NCBI GenBank assembly: GCA_034663635.1
Contig: JAXDJH010000012.1
Span: 18,611 to 82,610 of the forward strand
DNA length: 64,000 nucleotides
From: JAXDJH01 sp034663635
GTDB lineage: Bacteria > Actinomycetota > CADDZG01 > WHSQ01
Direction of reading: 5' to 3'
The notes below the pieces were generated by a model. That model had not been told where the DNA came from and did no database searches. It saw only the letters and a program-made list of their open reading frames with translations. Positions within the stretch are counted from its first letter, which is position 1. Every line of letters starts with the position of its first letter. Of the stretch, positions 16,584 to 24,353 are shown one piece after another. The translations under genes and the position numbers were made by a program.

Positions 16584-18125
16584 CTACTCCCACTCGATCG
16601 TGCCGGGGGGCTTCGAGGTGATGTCGTAGACGACGCGGTTGAGGCCGGGCACCTCGGCGATGATCCGGCTCGAGATGCGCTCGAGCAGGTCGTAGTCGAG
16701 TCTCGCCCAGTCGGCGGTCATCGCGTCTTCGCTCGTTACCGCGCGCAGGACGATGGGATGGCCGTAGGTGCGCTCATCGCCCATGACGCCGACCGAACGA
16801 ACTGCCGGAAGGACCGCGAACGATTGCCAGATCTCGCGCAACATGTCGGCCCGCTTCATCTCTTCCATGACGATCGCATCGGCGGCCCTCAACAGCTCGA
16901 GTCGTTCCGCCGTTACGTCGCCGATGATCCGCACCGCGAGGCCCGGCCCCGGGAACGGCTGCCGCCAGACGATCTCCTCGGGAAGGCCGAGTTCCTCGCC
17001 GACCCGTCGGACCTCGTCCTTGAAGAGGTTCCGGAGCGGCTCGACGAGCGTCATCTTCATGTCCGCCGGCAGTCCGCCGACGTTGTGGTGGCTTTTGATC
17101 TTGGCGGCATCGCGCGTCCCGCTCTCGATCACGTCGGGGTAAAGCGTTCCCTGAACGAGGAAGCGAGCGTCGCCCAATTCCTCGCGGGCCACCTCTTCGA
17201 AGATGCGGATGAAGGTCTCGCCGATGATCTTCCTCTTGGTCTCGGGATCGGTGACGCCGGCGAGCTTCTCGAGGAATCGATCAGCGGCTTTCACATGCAC
17301 GAGATCGATCTGAAGATGCCGTTGAAAAGTCTCCTCGACCTGCTCGGCCTCACCTGAGCGCAGGAGGCCGTGGTCTACGAACACGCACGTCAGCTGATCG
17401 TCGACGGCTCGGTGAACCAGGGCCGCGGCAACGGACGAGTCGACTCCACCCGACAACGCACAGACGATCCGCTCATCGCCAACCGTCGCTCGGATCTGTT
17501 CGATCGCCGTCTCGATTATCGACGTCATCGTCCACGAAGGCATCAGGTCACACGCGTCGTAGAGGAAGTTTTTCAGCAGCTCGGTGCCCTTCGGCGTGTG
17601 TGCGACCTCGGGGTGGAACTGGACGCCATACATGCGGCGCTCCGGATCCTCGAACGCAGCCACCGGGGCGGCTTCCGTCGATGCGGTCACCACGAACCCA
17701 TCGGGGGGCCTGACGACGGCATCGTTGTGGCTCATCCACACGGTTTGTTCGGGAGGCAACTCGCGGAACAGGGTCGAGTTAGGCGCGGCCACCTGGAGAT
17801 GCGTCTTGCCGAACTCGGCGGTTCCGGTTCGGGCGACCTCGCCGCCGAGATTCATAGCCATCAGTTGGATCCCGTAGCAGATGCCGAGAACCGGAGTCCC
17901 AAGTTCAAACAGCCTCGGGTCTGCGGTTGGGGCCCCCGGCGAGTGCACGGACTTCGGCCCCCCCGACAAGATGATCCCCGCCGGGTTCTTCGCTTTCAGC
18001 TCATCGATCGGGATGTCGTGCGGCACGATCTCTGAATAGACGTGACATTCGCGCACGCGCCTCGCGATGAGCTGCGCGTATTGGGCGCCGTAATCGACGA
18101 CCAGAACGGTGGGGGTATCGCTCAC
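16584..18125 (-). CDS. guaA: GMP synthase (glutamine-hydrolysing)
   Basis: Converts XMP to GMP with ATP and glutamine. The 513 residues hold a class I glutamine amidotransferase domain (about 1-195; nucleophile Cys83 in PVLGICYGIQ, His and Glu in QFHPEV), an ATP pyrophosphatase domain with P-loop ALSGGVDSS (about 223-231), and the dimerisation domain ending YDITSKPPGTIEWE. Start is GTG at 18123-18125. No ribosome site is seen; a TAAATA sequence lies six bases upstream, so the message may be leaderless. Single gene, separated from both neighbours by 49-75 bases. Confidence 0.97.
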   Translation of the reverse strand: MSDTPTVLVVDYGAQYAQLIARRVRECHVYSEIVPHDIPIDELKAKNPAGIILSGGPKSVHSPGAPTADPRLFELGTPVLGICYGIQLMAMNLGGEVARTGTAEFGKTHLQVAAPNSTLFRELPPEQTVWMSHNDAVVRPPDGFVVTASTEAAPVAAFEDPERRMYGVQFHPEVAHTPKGTELLKNFLYDACDLMPSWTMTSIIETAIEQIRATVGDERIVCALSGGVDSSVAAALVHRAVDDQLTCVFVDHGLLRSGEAEQVEETFQRHLQIDLVHVKAADRFLEKLAGVTDPETKRKIIGETFIRIFEEVAREELGDARFLVQGTLYPDVIESGTRDAAKIKSHHNVGGLPADMKMTLVEPLRNLFKDEVRRVGEELGLPEEIVWRQPFPGPGLAVRIIGDVTAERLELLRAADAIVMEEMKRADMLREIWQSFAVLPAVRSVGVMGDERTYGHPIVLRAVTSEDAMTADWARLDYDLLERISSRIIAEVPGLNRVVYDITSKPPGTIEWE

Positions 18126-18200
18126 GAGATGTATTTATGGGGGTCAGGCGACATCCGCATAAGCAATCTTACCGCGCACCCTCTTCAGAACCCGGAGCGA

Positions 18201-19079
18201 TCATTTTGGAGGCTTGCGGCCCTCGACGACGATCGAGAGCCCGTCGTTGTCCGTAGCTACGCCGTGATCCTCGAGCTGCGCCTTTCGATAGAGCTTCTGG
18301 ATCTTCTTTCCGAGGTCGTCGGACACTTCGAGAAGCAGCCATCCCCCGGGCCGCAAGAGTGGAGCTCCCTCTTGCACGGCACGACGCATCAACGTCAATC
18401 CATCGGCCGATTGATCGGTGAGCGTGTAGATCGGTTCGTGATCACGGACTTCGGTTGGCATGTCCTCGAGCTCGCCGTGCGGTACGTAGGGCACGTGTCC
18501 GGTGATGACGTCGACCTTTCCGACGAGTTCGTGCGGCAGCTCCGAGTACATGTCGCTCGCACGCGCCGTCAGATTCCGGATGCCCAGGCGACGCGCGTTG
18601 CTGCGGCCTTGGACCAAAGCCTCCTCGTCGATCTCGAGCGCCCACACATCGGCGGAGGGGAACTCGTCTGCGATGGCCAAAGCGATCGGAGCCGCTCCCG
18701 CGCAGACATCGATGACGACGGGCTTCTTCCGCCCCTTTAACCGCTTCAGCGCGCGATCAACGGTCAGCTCGGAGGACGGACGGGGCACGAAAGCCCCCGG
18801 CTTCACTTTCAGGTCGAGCCCGTAGAACTCGATCCTGCCGGTGATGAAGGGGAACGGCTCGCCGCCGGCGCGTCGTGCGATCAGCGACAGGTACCTCTCG
18901 CGCAGTCTGCGAGAAGGCTCGACCTTGGCGTTCAGATCATCGTGATCGATATCGAGCGTGAAGGCGAGGAGCTGCTCAGCCTCCAGTCGATTGTCGTGGT
19001 CGTCGAACAGATGAGTACTGTCTTGAAGTACTCGCTCTCCCAGATCGATGAGATCTTGCGCGGTGACAGGCTCGCTCAT
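18201..19079 (-). CDS. PrmC-like N5-glutamine methyltransferase with altered NPPY motif
   Basis: A 292-residue SAM-dependent methyltransferase of the HemK/PrmC family, whose members methylate the GGQ glutamine of release factors. The helical N-terminal domain (RLEAEQLLAFTLDI), the linker with GEPFPFITGRIEFYGLDLKV and VPRPSSELTVDRAL (normally RPETE), and SAM motif I VIDVCAGAAPIALAIA are present. The catalytic NPPY is replaced by GHVPYVPHG at about residue 196, as seen in divergent actinobacterial paralogues, so its target may not be release factor. Upstream DNA (19080-19193) holds two perfect 10-base palindromes, TTCGCGCGAA (19103-19112) and TTACATGTAA (19122-19131). Confidence 0.78.
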   Translation of the reverse strand: MSEPVTAQDLIDLGERVLQDSTHLFDDHDNRLEAEQLLAFTLDIDHDDLNAKVEPSRRLRERYLSLIARRAGGEPFPFITGRIEFYGLDLKVKPGAFVPRPSSELTVDRALKRLKGRKKPVVIDVCAGAAPIALAIADEFPSADVWALEIDEEALVQGRSNARRLGIRNLTARASDMYSELPHELVGKVDVITGHVPYVPHGELEDMPTEVRDHEPIYTLTDQSADGLTLMRRAVQEGAPLLRPGGWLLLEVSDDLGKKIQKLYRKAQLEDHGVATDNDGLSIVVEGRKPPK

Positions 19080-19193
19080 AGAGCCGCCATGCTACAAAGC
19101 GGTTCGCGCGAATCGGCGCGGTTACATGTAAAGGCACTGGCACGAATATGCACCTGGCGAGGGCCCAAGAACCGTCTTTGAACGGAAGTTGAC

Positions 19194-19694
19194 CTAGGCG
19201 GGTTGGTCCGCGGGGGTCTCCTCGGGAACCGGCACCGGGATGGTCGGGCGCTCGAGCTCCGTGGACAACACCATGGTCGTCCTCGTTCGGGCCACGCCTC
19301 GGATCGAACGGATCCGGCGCAGGAGTTTCTCCATGTCCTTGTTTGTGGCGGTTCTGACCTTGAGCAGGTAGCAGTCCTCGCCCGCGATGCGATGGAACTC
19401 GAGAACGTCTGGCTCGTCACAGATCCTCGCGACGATCGGATCGTCGATGGCGAACTCGTTGCCTTCAGCCATCGTCACCATCACGAAAGCCGCGTGGGAC
19501 CGATTGAGTTCCTCTGGGTCCAACACCGCGGTGTAGCCGGAGATGACTCCGCTCTGCTCCAGCTTTCGAACGCGCTCGTGAACGGCAGGGCCGGAGAGCC
19601 CAACCTCTTTCGCTATCGAGGCATGGGCCATCCGGCCGTCCTCGCGCAAAAGCTCGAGGATCCGCCGGTCGATCCGATCGAGGCCGGTGGGCAT
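19194..19694 (-). CDS. Lrp/AsnC family transcriptional regulator
   Basis: A 166-residue regulator with an N-terminal winged helix-turn-helix (LDRIDRRILELLREDGRMAHASIAKEVGLSGPAVHERVRKLEQSGVI, about 4-50) and a C-terminal RAM/ACT-like ligand domain (residues 70-145) that binds amino acids and sets octamer assembly. ATG at 19692-19694 has GGTGAG upstream. It sits downstream of two very small reading frames and upstream of the PrmC-like gene, in the same direction. No amino-acid metabolism gene is adjacent, so its regulon cannot be inferred; autoregulation is common in the family. Confidence 0.93.
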   Translation of the reverse strand: MPTGLDRIDRRILELLREDGRMAHASIAKEVGLSGPAVHERVRKLEQSGVISGYTAVLDPEELNRSHAAFVMVTMAEGNEFAIDDPIVARICDEPDVLEFHRIAGEDCYLLKVRTATNKDMEKLLRRIRSIRGVARTRTTMVLSTELERPTIPVPVPEETPADQPA

Positions 19695-19700
19695 CTCAGC

Positions 19701-19808
19701 TCACCAACCCCGCCGGGTGCCCTCGGGGGTGCGAACGGCCCCCTGGGTGCCTCGGACCGCCAGTGTCCGGTCGAGGCCGTAAAGGAATCCGCTTCCGTAC
19801 ATATTCAT
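19701..19808 (-). CDS. Possible 35-residue protein coupled to the small membrane protein gene
   Basis: A short frame whose ATG (19806-19808) shares one base with the stop of the 43-residue membrane protein and which stops six bases before the Lrp start. It encodes 35 residues (MNMYGSGFLYGLDRTLAVRG at the N-terminus) with no recognisable motif. Tight packing between two likely genes argues for translation; the absence of a separate ribosome site and its short length argue against. It may only carry ribosomes to the Lrp start. Confidence 0.25.
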   Translation of the reverse strand: MNMYGSGFLYGLDRTLAVRGTQGAVRTPEGTRRGW

Positions 19809-19939
19809 CACCTGCCTTGTCGCTCGAAGGTGCCGCCATGCTCGAACCAGTCGTCGGCGTCCCTCGTGTCCCGGCCATACCAGGTAGCGAGGAGGTCCAG
19901 ACCGACCAGAGCCGTAACGATTATTAGGCCCGTAAGCAT
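19808..19939 (-). CDS. Small single-pass membrane protein, 43 residues
   Basis: A frame too short for usual gene callers but with a strong ribosome site (TTGGAGGT four bases before ATG at 19937-19939). The product begins MLTGLIIVTALVGLDLLATW, a hydrophobic helix of about 17 residues, and continues with a charged tail YGRDTRDADDWFEHGG. The pattern is of a small membrane-anchored protein with a cytoplasmic or external tail. It heads a probable unit with the 35-residue frame and the Lrp regulator. I do not recognise a family and make no claim about function. Confidence 0.6.
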   Translation of the reverse strand: MLTGLIIVTALVGLDLLATWYGRDTRDADDWFEHGGTFERQGR

Positions 19940-20020
19940 TTTGACCTCCAATTCTTAATCCGATGTACATATCTACCAACGGATTATAGGGCATGGGTAT
20001 TCCAGACCGAGACAAATAAA

Positions 20021-20040
20021 GGGGCCGGTTTCCCGGCCCC
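20021..20040 (-). terminator. Rho-independent terminator after guaB3
   Basis: GGGGCCGG and CCGGCCCC form an eight-pair stem around a four-base loop. In the leftward direction it is followed by TTTATTTGT, a T-rich tract, and lies 36 bases past the guaB3 stop. Confidence 0.85.
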
Positions 20041-20076
20041 CTGGAACTGCTGAGTTTGGCTTGGTTCTAGAGCCCG

Positions 20077-21237
20077 CTAAGCCCCCATGCCCACGTGCTG
20101 AGACCTCTGGAGGTCCTTGCCTTCGGTCTTGAGGGCCGGTGCGACCATCACCTCCGCCTTCTGGAACTCCTTGATGTTGGCGTAGCCGCAGGTCGCGAGG
20201 CTCGTCCGGAGCGCTCCGAACAGATTCAGTCGGCCGTCGTTCTCGTGAGCGGGACCGACCAGCACCTCCTCGAGCGTTCCCAGCGTCGAAGTCTTGACCC
20301 GCGCTCCTCTCGGCAGGGTGGGATGGAACGTGGCCATGCCCCAGTGGTAGCCATGACCCGGTGCCTCGCTGGCCGTTGCCAATGGAGAACCGATCATCAC
20401 CGCGTCGGCTCCACAGGCGATCGCCTTGGCGATGTCACCACCCGTGCGCATCCCGCCGTCCGCGATCACGTGGCAGTAGCGGCCGGTCTCGTCGAGATGC
20501 CGGATCCGTGCGCCGGCTGCGTCCGCGATCGCGGTCGCCTGAGGAACGCCGATCCCGAGCACGCCGCGCGTCGTGCACGCAGCTCCCGGGCCAACTCCCA
20601 CGAGAACACCGATCGCCCCGGTGCGCATCAGGTGCAGCGCAGTGGAATACGACGCGCACCCCCCGACGATCACGGGGATGTCGTAGGTCGAGATGAATCG
20701 CTTGAGGTTCAACGGCTCGGTCGTCTTGGAGACGTGTTCCGCAGACACGACCGTCCCCTGGATCACGAGGATGTCGAGCTCGGCTTCGAGAGCGAGCTTG
20801 TGATAGCGCTCGACGCGCTGGGGCGTGAGTGACGCGGCGGCTCTGACGCCGGCGTCTTTGATCTCGCGGATCCGCTTGTAGATGAGCTCTTCCTTGATGG
20901 GCTCTTGGTACATCTCCTGCATGCGACGCGTTGCTTCGTCGCCGGGAAGCTCGGCTATCTCGGCGAGGAGGTCGGTGGGATCGTCGTAACGCGTCTGGAG
21001 GCCTTCCAGATTCAGCACGGCGAGCCCGCCCAAACGGCCTATCTCGATCGCGGTCTGAGTTGACACGACTCCGTCCATCGCCGAGGCCAGCAACGGAAGT
21101 TCGAAGGTGTAGGCGTCGATCTCCCACGAGATGTCGACGTCGTCGGGGTCGCGGGTCCTCCGCGAGGGGACGATGGCTATGTCGTCGAAGCCGTAGGCCC
21201 GGCGACCGGATTTGCCGATACCGATCTCAATCTCCAC
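20077..21237 (-). CDS. guaB3: GuaB3 family IMP dehydrogenase-related protein
   Basis: A 386-residue TIM-barrel protein of the GuaB3 family, common in actinobacteria, related to IMP dehydrogenase and GMP reductase. The start region YGFDDIAIVPSRRTRDPDDVD and the catalytic-loop cysteine in GVGPGAACTTRGVLGIGVPQA are seen, with phosphate-binding IADGGMRTGGDIAKAIACGADAVMIG. The CBS (Bateman) domains of classical GuaB are absent. Family members act in purine interconversion, and recent work assigns IMP dehydrogenase or GMP reductase-like activity depending on the member; which applies here is open. It is 4 kb from guaA but not in the same unit. A clear terminator follows. Confidence 0.92.
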   Translation of the reverse strand: MEIEIGIGKSGRRAYGFDDIAIVPSRRTRDPDDVDISWEIDAYTFELPLLASAMDGVVSTQTAIEIGRLGGLAVLNLEGLQTRYDDPTDLLAEIAELPGDEATRRMQEMYQEPIKEELIYKRIREIKDAGVRAAASLTPQRVERYHKLALEAELDILVIQGTVVSAEHVSKTTEPLNLKRFISTYDIPVIVGGCASYSTALHLMRTGAIGVLVGVGPGAACTTRGVLGIGVPQATAIADAAGARIRHLDETGRYCHVIADGGMRTGGDIAKAIACGADAVMIGSPLATASEAPGHGYHWGMATFHPTLPRGARVKTSTLGTLEEVLVGPAHENDGRLNLFGALRTSLATCGYANIKEFQKAEVMVAPALKTEGKDLQRSQHVGMGA

Positions 21238-21346
21238 CCTGACTCCTTCTTTAGCGCTTAAGTCTTTGTATCAGAGGGGGCACCGGACCCCACCGCGATG
21301 TTGAAACTGTGTCTGGAGTGATGGTCGATGTTCTCATCCTGGCGGC

Positions 21347-22363
21347 TCAATGGTCCCGGTCCTGGCGGACGAGCCGGCCGGACATCTCGTCGTCCAAGAG
21401 CTTCACGTCCGCATCCACCATGATCGGTACGAGCTCGTCGAACCGGACCTTTGCCTCCCATCCGATGGTGGCCTTCGCGACCGACGGGTCGCCACACAGC
21501 TCGTGAACCTCGGCCGGTCGGTAGTAGTTCGGGTCGACCTCGACGTATCGCTCCCAGTCGAGATCGACGTGAGCGAAAGCGCGCTCGGCGAACTCTCGCA
21601 CCGAGTGGGTCTCTCCCGTTGCGATGACAAGATCGAGCGGTTCTTCGTGTTGCAACATCATCCACATCGCCTCGACGTACTCGGGGGCATGCCCCCAGTC
21701 ACGTTTCGCGTCGAGATTGCCGAGGAAGACCTTCGCCTGCAGCCCGGCCTTGATCCGCGCGACAGCGCGGGTGATCTTTCGTGTAACGAATGTTTCGCCC
21801 CGCCGGGCAGATTCATGGTTGAACAGGATCCCATTCGCGGCGAAGGCTCCGTACGCCTCTCGGTAGTTCACCGTCGCCCAATGGGCGAAGACCTTGCTGA
21901 CGGCGTAAGGACTGCGCGGGTGAAACGGCGTCTTCTCGCTCTGCGGTGACGGCGCCAACCCGAACATCTCCGAGGAGCCCGCCTGGTAGAAGCGGGTAGC
22001 GATCCCAGACGCCCGGATCGCCTCGAGCATCCTCATGGTCCCCATGCCGGTGGCGTCGGCCGTGTATTCGGGGATCTCGAAAGAGACCTTCACGTGGCTC
22101 TGAGCGCCCAGGTGGTAGATCTCGTCCGGCTCGAGAGTGCGGATCAGGTTAACGAGGGATCCGGAGTCCGAGAGGTCGCCGTAATGCATGAGGAAATGGA
22201 CCCCGGTCTCGTGCGGATCCTGATAGATCGCGTCCAGCCGCTGCGTATTGAAGGTCGATGCACGGCGGATCAAGCCGTGAACTTCATAGCTTTTCGACAA
22301 AAGAAGCTCGGCCAGGTATGAACCGTCCTGGCCCGTCACTCCGGTGACGAGGGCCCGTTTCAT
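21347..22363 (-). CDS. gmd: GDP-mannose 4,6-dehydratase
   Basis: Makes GDP-4-keto-6-deoxymannose, precursor of GDP-fucose and GDP-rhamnose for surface glycans. An extended short-chain dehydrogenase: NAD(P)-binding VTGVTGQDGSYLAELLL at the N-terminus, IYHLGAQSHVKVSFEIPEYTAD, the Ser in QAGSSEMFG, and catalytic Tyr-x3-Lys in RSPYAVSKVFAHW. ATG at 22361-22363 (338 residues) matches the family's start MKRALVTG; a GTG 33 bases upstream is also in frame. No ribosome site is strong for either. No fcl or rmd partner is adjacent. The gene is divergent from the lysozyme-like gene. Confidence 0.92.
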   Translation of the reverse strand: MKRALVTGVTGQDGSYLAELLLSKSYEVHGLIRRASTFNTQRLDAIYQDPHETGVHFLMHYGDLSDSGSLVNLIRTLEPDEIYHLGAQSHVKVSFEIPEYTADATGMGTMRMLEAIRASGIATRFYQAGSSEMFGLAPSPQSEKTPFHPRSPYAVSKVFAHWATVNYREAYGAFAANGILFNHESARRGETFVTRKITRAVARIKAGLQAKVFLGNLDAKRDWGHAPEYVEAMWMMLQHEEPLDLVIATGETHSVREFAERAFAHVDLDWERYVEVDPNYYRPAEVHELCGDPSVAKATIGWEAKVRFDELVPIMVDADVKLLDDEMSGRLVRQDRDH

Positions 22364-22469
22364 CTGTAGAGGATATGCTCCCTCGCTCTTCCCCACGAGG
22401 TGACTTTGAAGGCGCTATCGCGGCACTCTTTCCCCCCTAGAACGCGCCTAGGTCGCTTCACAAGGGCAC

Positions 22470-22487
22470 TTGTGACCCATTTCACAA
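22470..22487. promoter_or_regulatory. CRP/GlxR-type operator upstream of the lysozyme-like gene
   Basis: TTGTGACCCATTTCACAA is a perfect 18-base inverted repeat holding TGTGA-N6-TCACA, the consensus of the cAMP receptor protein family (Crp, GlxR, Rv3676). A third half-site, TTCACAA, lies at 22457-22463. The right half overlaps a -35-like TTCACA (22481-22486), 16 bases before TAACAT (22503-22508). In other actinobacteria members of this family control rpf-type muralytic genes. Confidence 0.7.
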
Positions 22488-22537
22488 ATGCTTGCAACCG
22501 TTTAACATCGCATACCGCGGGCAAACAGAGGGGATCG

Positions 22538-23128
22538 ATGCCGATCACCTCGGGAGGTAGACGTTCAGTGGAGCACTTGCATTTCAGCCGGATGGCTCGG
22601 CGGCGAGCCAGACGGCTACGGATCCGGCGACGCCTCGCTTTCGTTTCGCTTTGCGCTCTCGCGCTGGGCGTTCCGGGCGCGGACACGGGCCTGGCGGCCC
22701 TTCAGCGAGTCGTAGGAAGCCGGCTGCCGGTGGCTGCCGTCCCCGCCGAATCCGTGACTACAACCGACTCGACCCAGTCCCTGATGAAGTTCCGGAGGGA
22801 TGTATTCGAGGCACGTCCTCGCCCCAAGCCCAGCGTGTCGAGCACCCCGACGATCTCAGCGCCTGTAGGCACGATCGATGAGATCGTCAATTCCGCCGCA
22901 GCCGAGTTCGGCCTGAGCGCCGATTACCTGCTTTCGGTGGCCACCTGTGAGTCCAATCTCGATCCGCACGCGGTCAACGCCGCCGGGTACTACGGGCTCT
23001 TCCAGTTCGACACGACCACCTGGAACGCGTACGGCTACGGCTCGATCTACGACGCGACGGCCCAAGCGCGCACCGCCGCCCGTCTCCTGGCGGCCGGTCA
23101 GTACAGCCGCTGGCCTAACTGCTCCTAG
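22538..23128 (+). CDS. Secreted lysozyme-like (transglycosylase/Rpf-like) protein
   Basis: Secreted protein with a basic N-terminus (RRRARRLRIRRR), a hydrophobic signal segment (LAFVSLCALALGVPGAD), a disordered Pro/Thr/Ser linker and a C-terminal lysozyme-like domain of about 80 residues: VNSAAAEFGLSADYLLSVATCESNLDPHAVNAAG, then YYGLFQFDTTTWNAYG. The Glu in the ATCESNL segment is the expected catalytic acid, and cysteines at CESN and PNCS may pair. Such domains cleave peptidoglycan (resuscitation-promoting factors, soluble transglycosylases). ATG at 22538 has GAGG six bases upstream; GTG at 22568 has an even better GGGAGGT and gives a shorter signal, so the true start is uncertain. A CRP-type box lies about 50 bases upstream. 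Confidence 0.85.
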   Translation: MPITSGGRRSVEHLHFSRMARRRARRLRIRRRLAFVSLCALALGVPGADTGLAALQRVVGSRLPVAAVPAESVTTTDSTQSLMKFRRDVFEARPRPKPSVSSTPTISAPVGTIDEIVNSAAAEFGLSADYLLSVATCESNLDPHAVNAAGYYGLFQFDTTTWNAYGYGSIYDATAQARTAARLLAAGQYSRWPNCS

Positions 23129-23149
23129 GGAGTCACCCAGTAATTTAAG

Positions 23150-23179
23150 TTGACACTTACGTAAGCCTTGGCTTACGCT
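23150..23179 (+). promoter_or_regulatory. arsR promoter with embedded operator, leaderless
   Basis: A perfect -35 TTGACA (23150-23155), an 18-base spacer and a -10 TACGCT (23174-23179) end seven bases before the arsR ATG, so transcription should start at or one base before the start codon. No ribosome site exists. A perfect inverted repeat CGTAAGCC-TT-GGCTTACG (23160-23177) covers the spacer and -10, a natural site for autorepression. Confidence 0.7.
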
Positions 23180-23186
23180 ATGCCCC

Positions 23187-23507
23187 ATGGAAGCAGCCCT
23201 CAAGGCACTCGCCGAACCGCGACGTCGAGCGATCCTCGAACTCGTCGCCGATTCCGAGATGACGGCCGGCGATATCGCTTCGCACTTCGACGTTAGCCGT
23301 CCTGCGATCTCGCAACATCTCACCGTTCTCAAGGGGGCTGGCCTCGTGAAGGAACGACGCAATGGCACCCGCCGGCTTTACAGCGTGCGGCCCGAGGGTT
23401 TGAGTGAGCTCAGAGAGTTTCTCGATTCCTTCTGGCGAAAAGGACTCATCCGGTTGAAGGACGCGGCGGAGCGAGAGGAAAGGAACAAGCGCGGTGGCAG
23501 ACGTTAA
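23187..23507 (+). CDS. ArsR family transcriptional repressor
   Basis: A 106-residue winged helix-turn-helix repressor: LKALAEPRRRAILELVADSEMTAGDIASHFDVSRPAISQHLTVLKGAGLVKERRNGTRRLYSV. The metal motif ELCVCDL of the classical metal sensors is missing, as in the group that sits next to SRPBCC (AHSA1-like) genes. The next gene starts inside its 3' end (14-base overlap), so repressor and SRPBCC protein are co-expressed. The promoter carries an inverted repeat that overlaps the -10 box, indicating autoregulation. The effector is unknown. Confidence 0.92.
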   Translation: MEAALKALAEPRRRAILELVADSEMTAGDIASHFDVSRPAISQHLTVLKGAGLVKERRNGTRRLYSVRPEGLSELREFLDSFWRKGLIRLKDAAEREERNKRGGRR

Positions 23508-23964
23508 GACGATCCGCAACGAACAAGACACGATCGTCCAGGAGATCCTGATCGAAGCATCTCCGGAGACCGTGTTCCCCTACTTCACCGATCCAGAGCG
23601 GATGATCCAGTGGAAGGGCATCGAAGCGGATCTGGAGGCGCGACCCGGCGGCAAGTACCGCGTCAGCATGAACGGCCGCGACGTCGTCCTCGGCGAATAC
23701 ATCCTCATCGAGCCGTTCACTCGGATCGTCTTCACCTGGGGCTGGGAAGGGCCGGAGAATCCGGTACGTCCGGGCTCCACCACCGTCGAGATCGAGCTCG
23801 AACCACGCGGCGACTCGACGATGGTGCGACTCACTCACAGCGGCTTGGCCGAACCGGCTCGTCAACCGCATGCGGAGGGGTGGATCCACTTCCTCCCCCG
23901 TCTCGCGACGCGGGCCGCCGGCGGCGACCCCGGGCCCGATCCGTACGCGGTCCCACCCAAATAA
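23494..23964 (+). CDS. SRPBCC (AHSA1-like) domain protein
   Basis: A 156-residue START/Bet v1-like protein with the family opening IVQEILIEASPETVFPYFTDPERMIQWKG and later ARPGGKYRVSMNGRDVVLGEYILIEPFTRIVFTWGW. The fold makes a hydrophobic cavity for ligands. GTG at 23494 overlaps the arsR end; pairs of ArsR repressor and AHSA1-like protein are common and are thought to respond to a small hydrophobic or toxic molecule, but the ligand is unknown here. The VOC protein gene follows 28 bases downstream. Confidence 0.88.
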   Translation: MADVKTIRNEQDTIVQEILIEASPETVFPYFTDPERMIQWKGIEADLEARPGGKYRVSMNGRDVVLGEYILIEPFTRIVFTWGWEGPENPVRPGSTTVEIELEPRGDSTMVRLTHSGLAEPARQPHAEGWIHFLPRLATRAAGGDPGPDPYAVPPK

Positions 23965-23992
23965 GCCATAGGTAGACGAGAAGGAGGAAAAG

Positions 23993-24346
23993 ATGGGTTA
24001 TCCAGTAGTGCACTTCGAGGTGCTCACCGACGGAGACGCGGGCGAGTTGCAGAACTTCTATGCCGAGACGTTCGGCTGGAAGATCGACGCGGACAATCCC
24101 CAGAAATATGGGTTGGTCGAGACCGGCTCCGACAAAGGCATCCCCGGAGGGATCGCCGCAGCTCAGCAGGGCCCGGGCATGGTGACGGTTTACGTGATGG
24201 TCCCAGACATCGACGCGACGCTGGCCAAGGCCGAGAGCCTCGGAGCCAAAACGCTGATGCCGAAGTCGGAAGTGACCCCGGAAGTGACGCTCGCGATCAT
24301 GTCCGATCCGCACGGTCACGTGATCGGCTTGACGCAAGGAGAGTGA
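23993..24346 (+). CDS. VOC family protein (glyoxalase/bleomycin-resistance fold)
   Basis: A 117-residue vicinal-oxygen-chelate protein with an AAGGAGG ribosome site six bases before the ATG. The start VVHFEVLTDGDAGELQNFYAETFGWKI and the second half MVPDIDATLAKAESLGAKTLMPKSEV, then MSDPHGHVIGL, form the paired beta-alpha-beta-beta-beta modules. His in VVHFEV and the terminal Glu/His region are candidate metal ligands. Third gene of the arsR unit, so probably part of the same response; substrate unknown. It ends seven bases from the convergent acetyltransferase gene. Confidence 0.87.
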   Translation: MGYPVVHFEVLTDGDAGELQNFYAETFGWKIDADNPQKYGLVETGSDKGIPGGIAAAQQGPGMVTVYVMVPDIDATLAKAESLGAKTLMPKSEVTPEVTLAIMSDPHGHVIGLTQGE

Positions 24347-24353
24347 AAGGTCT

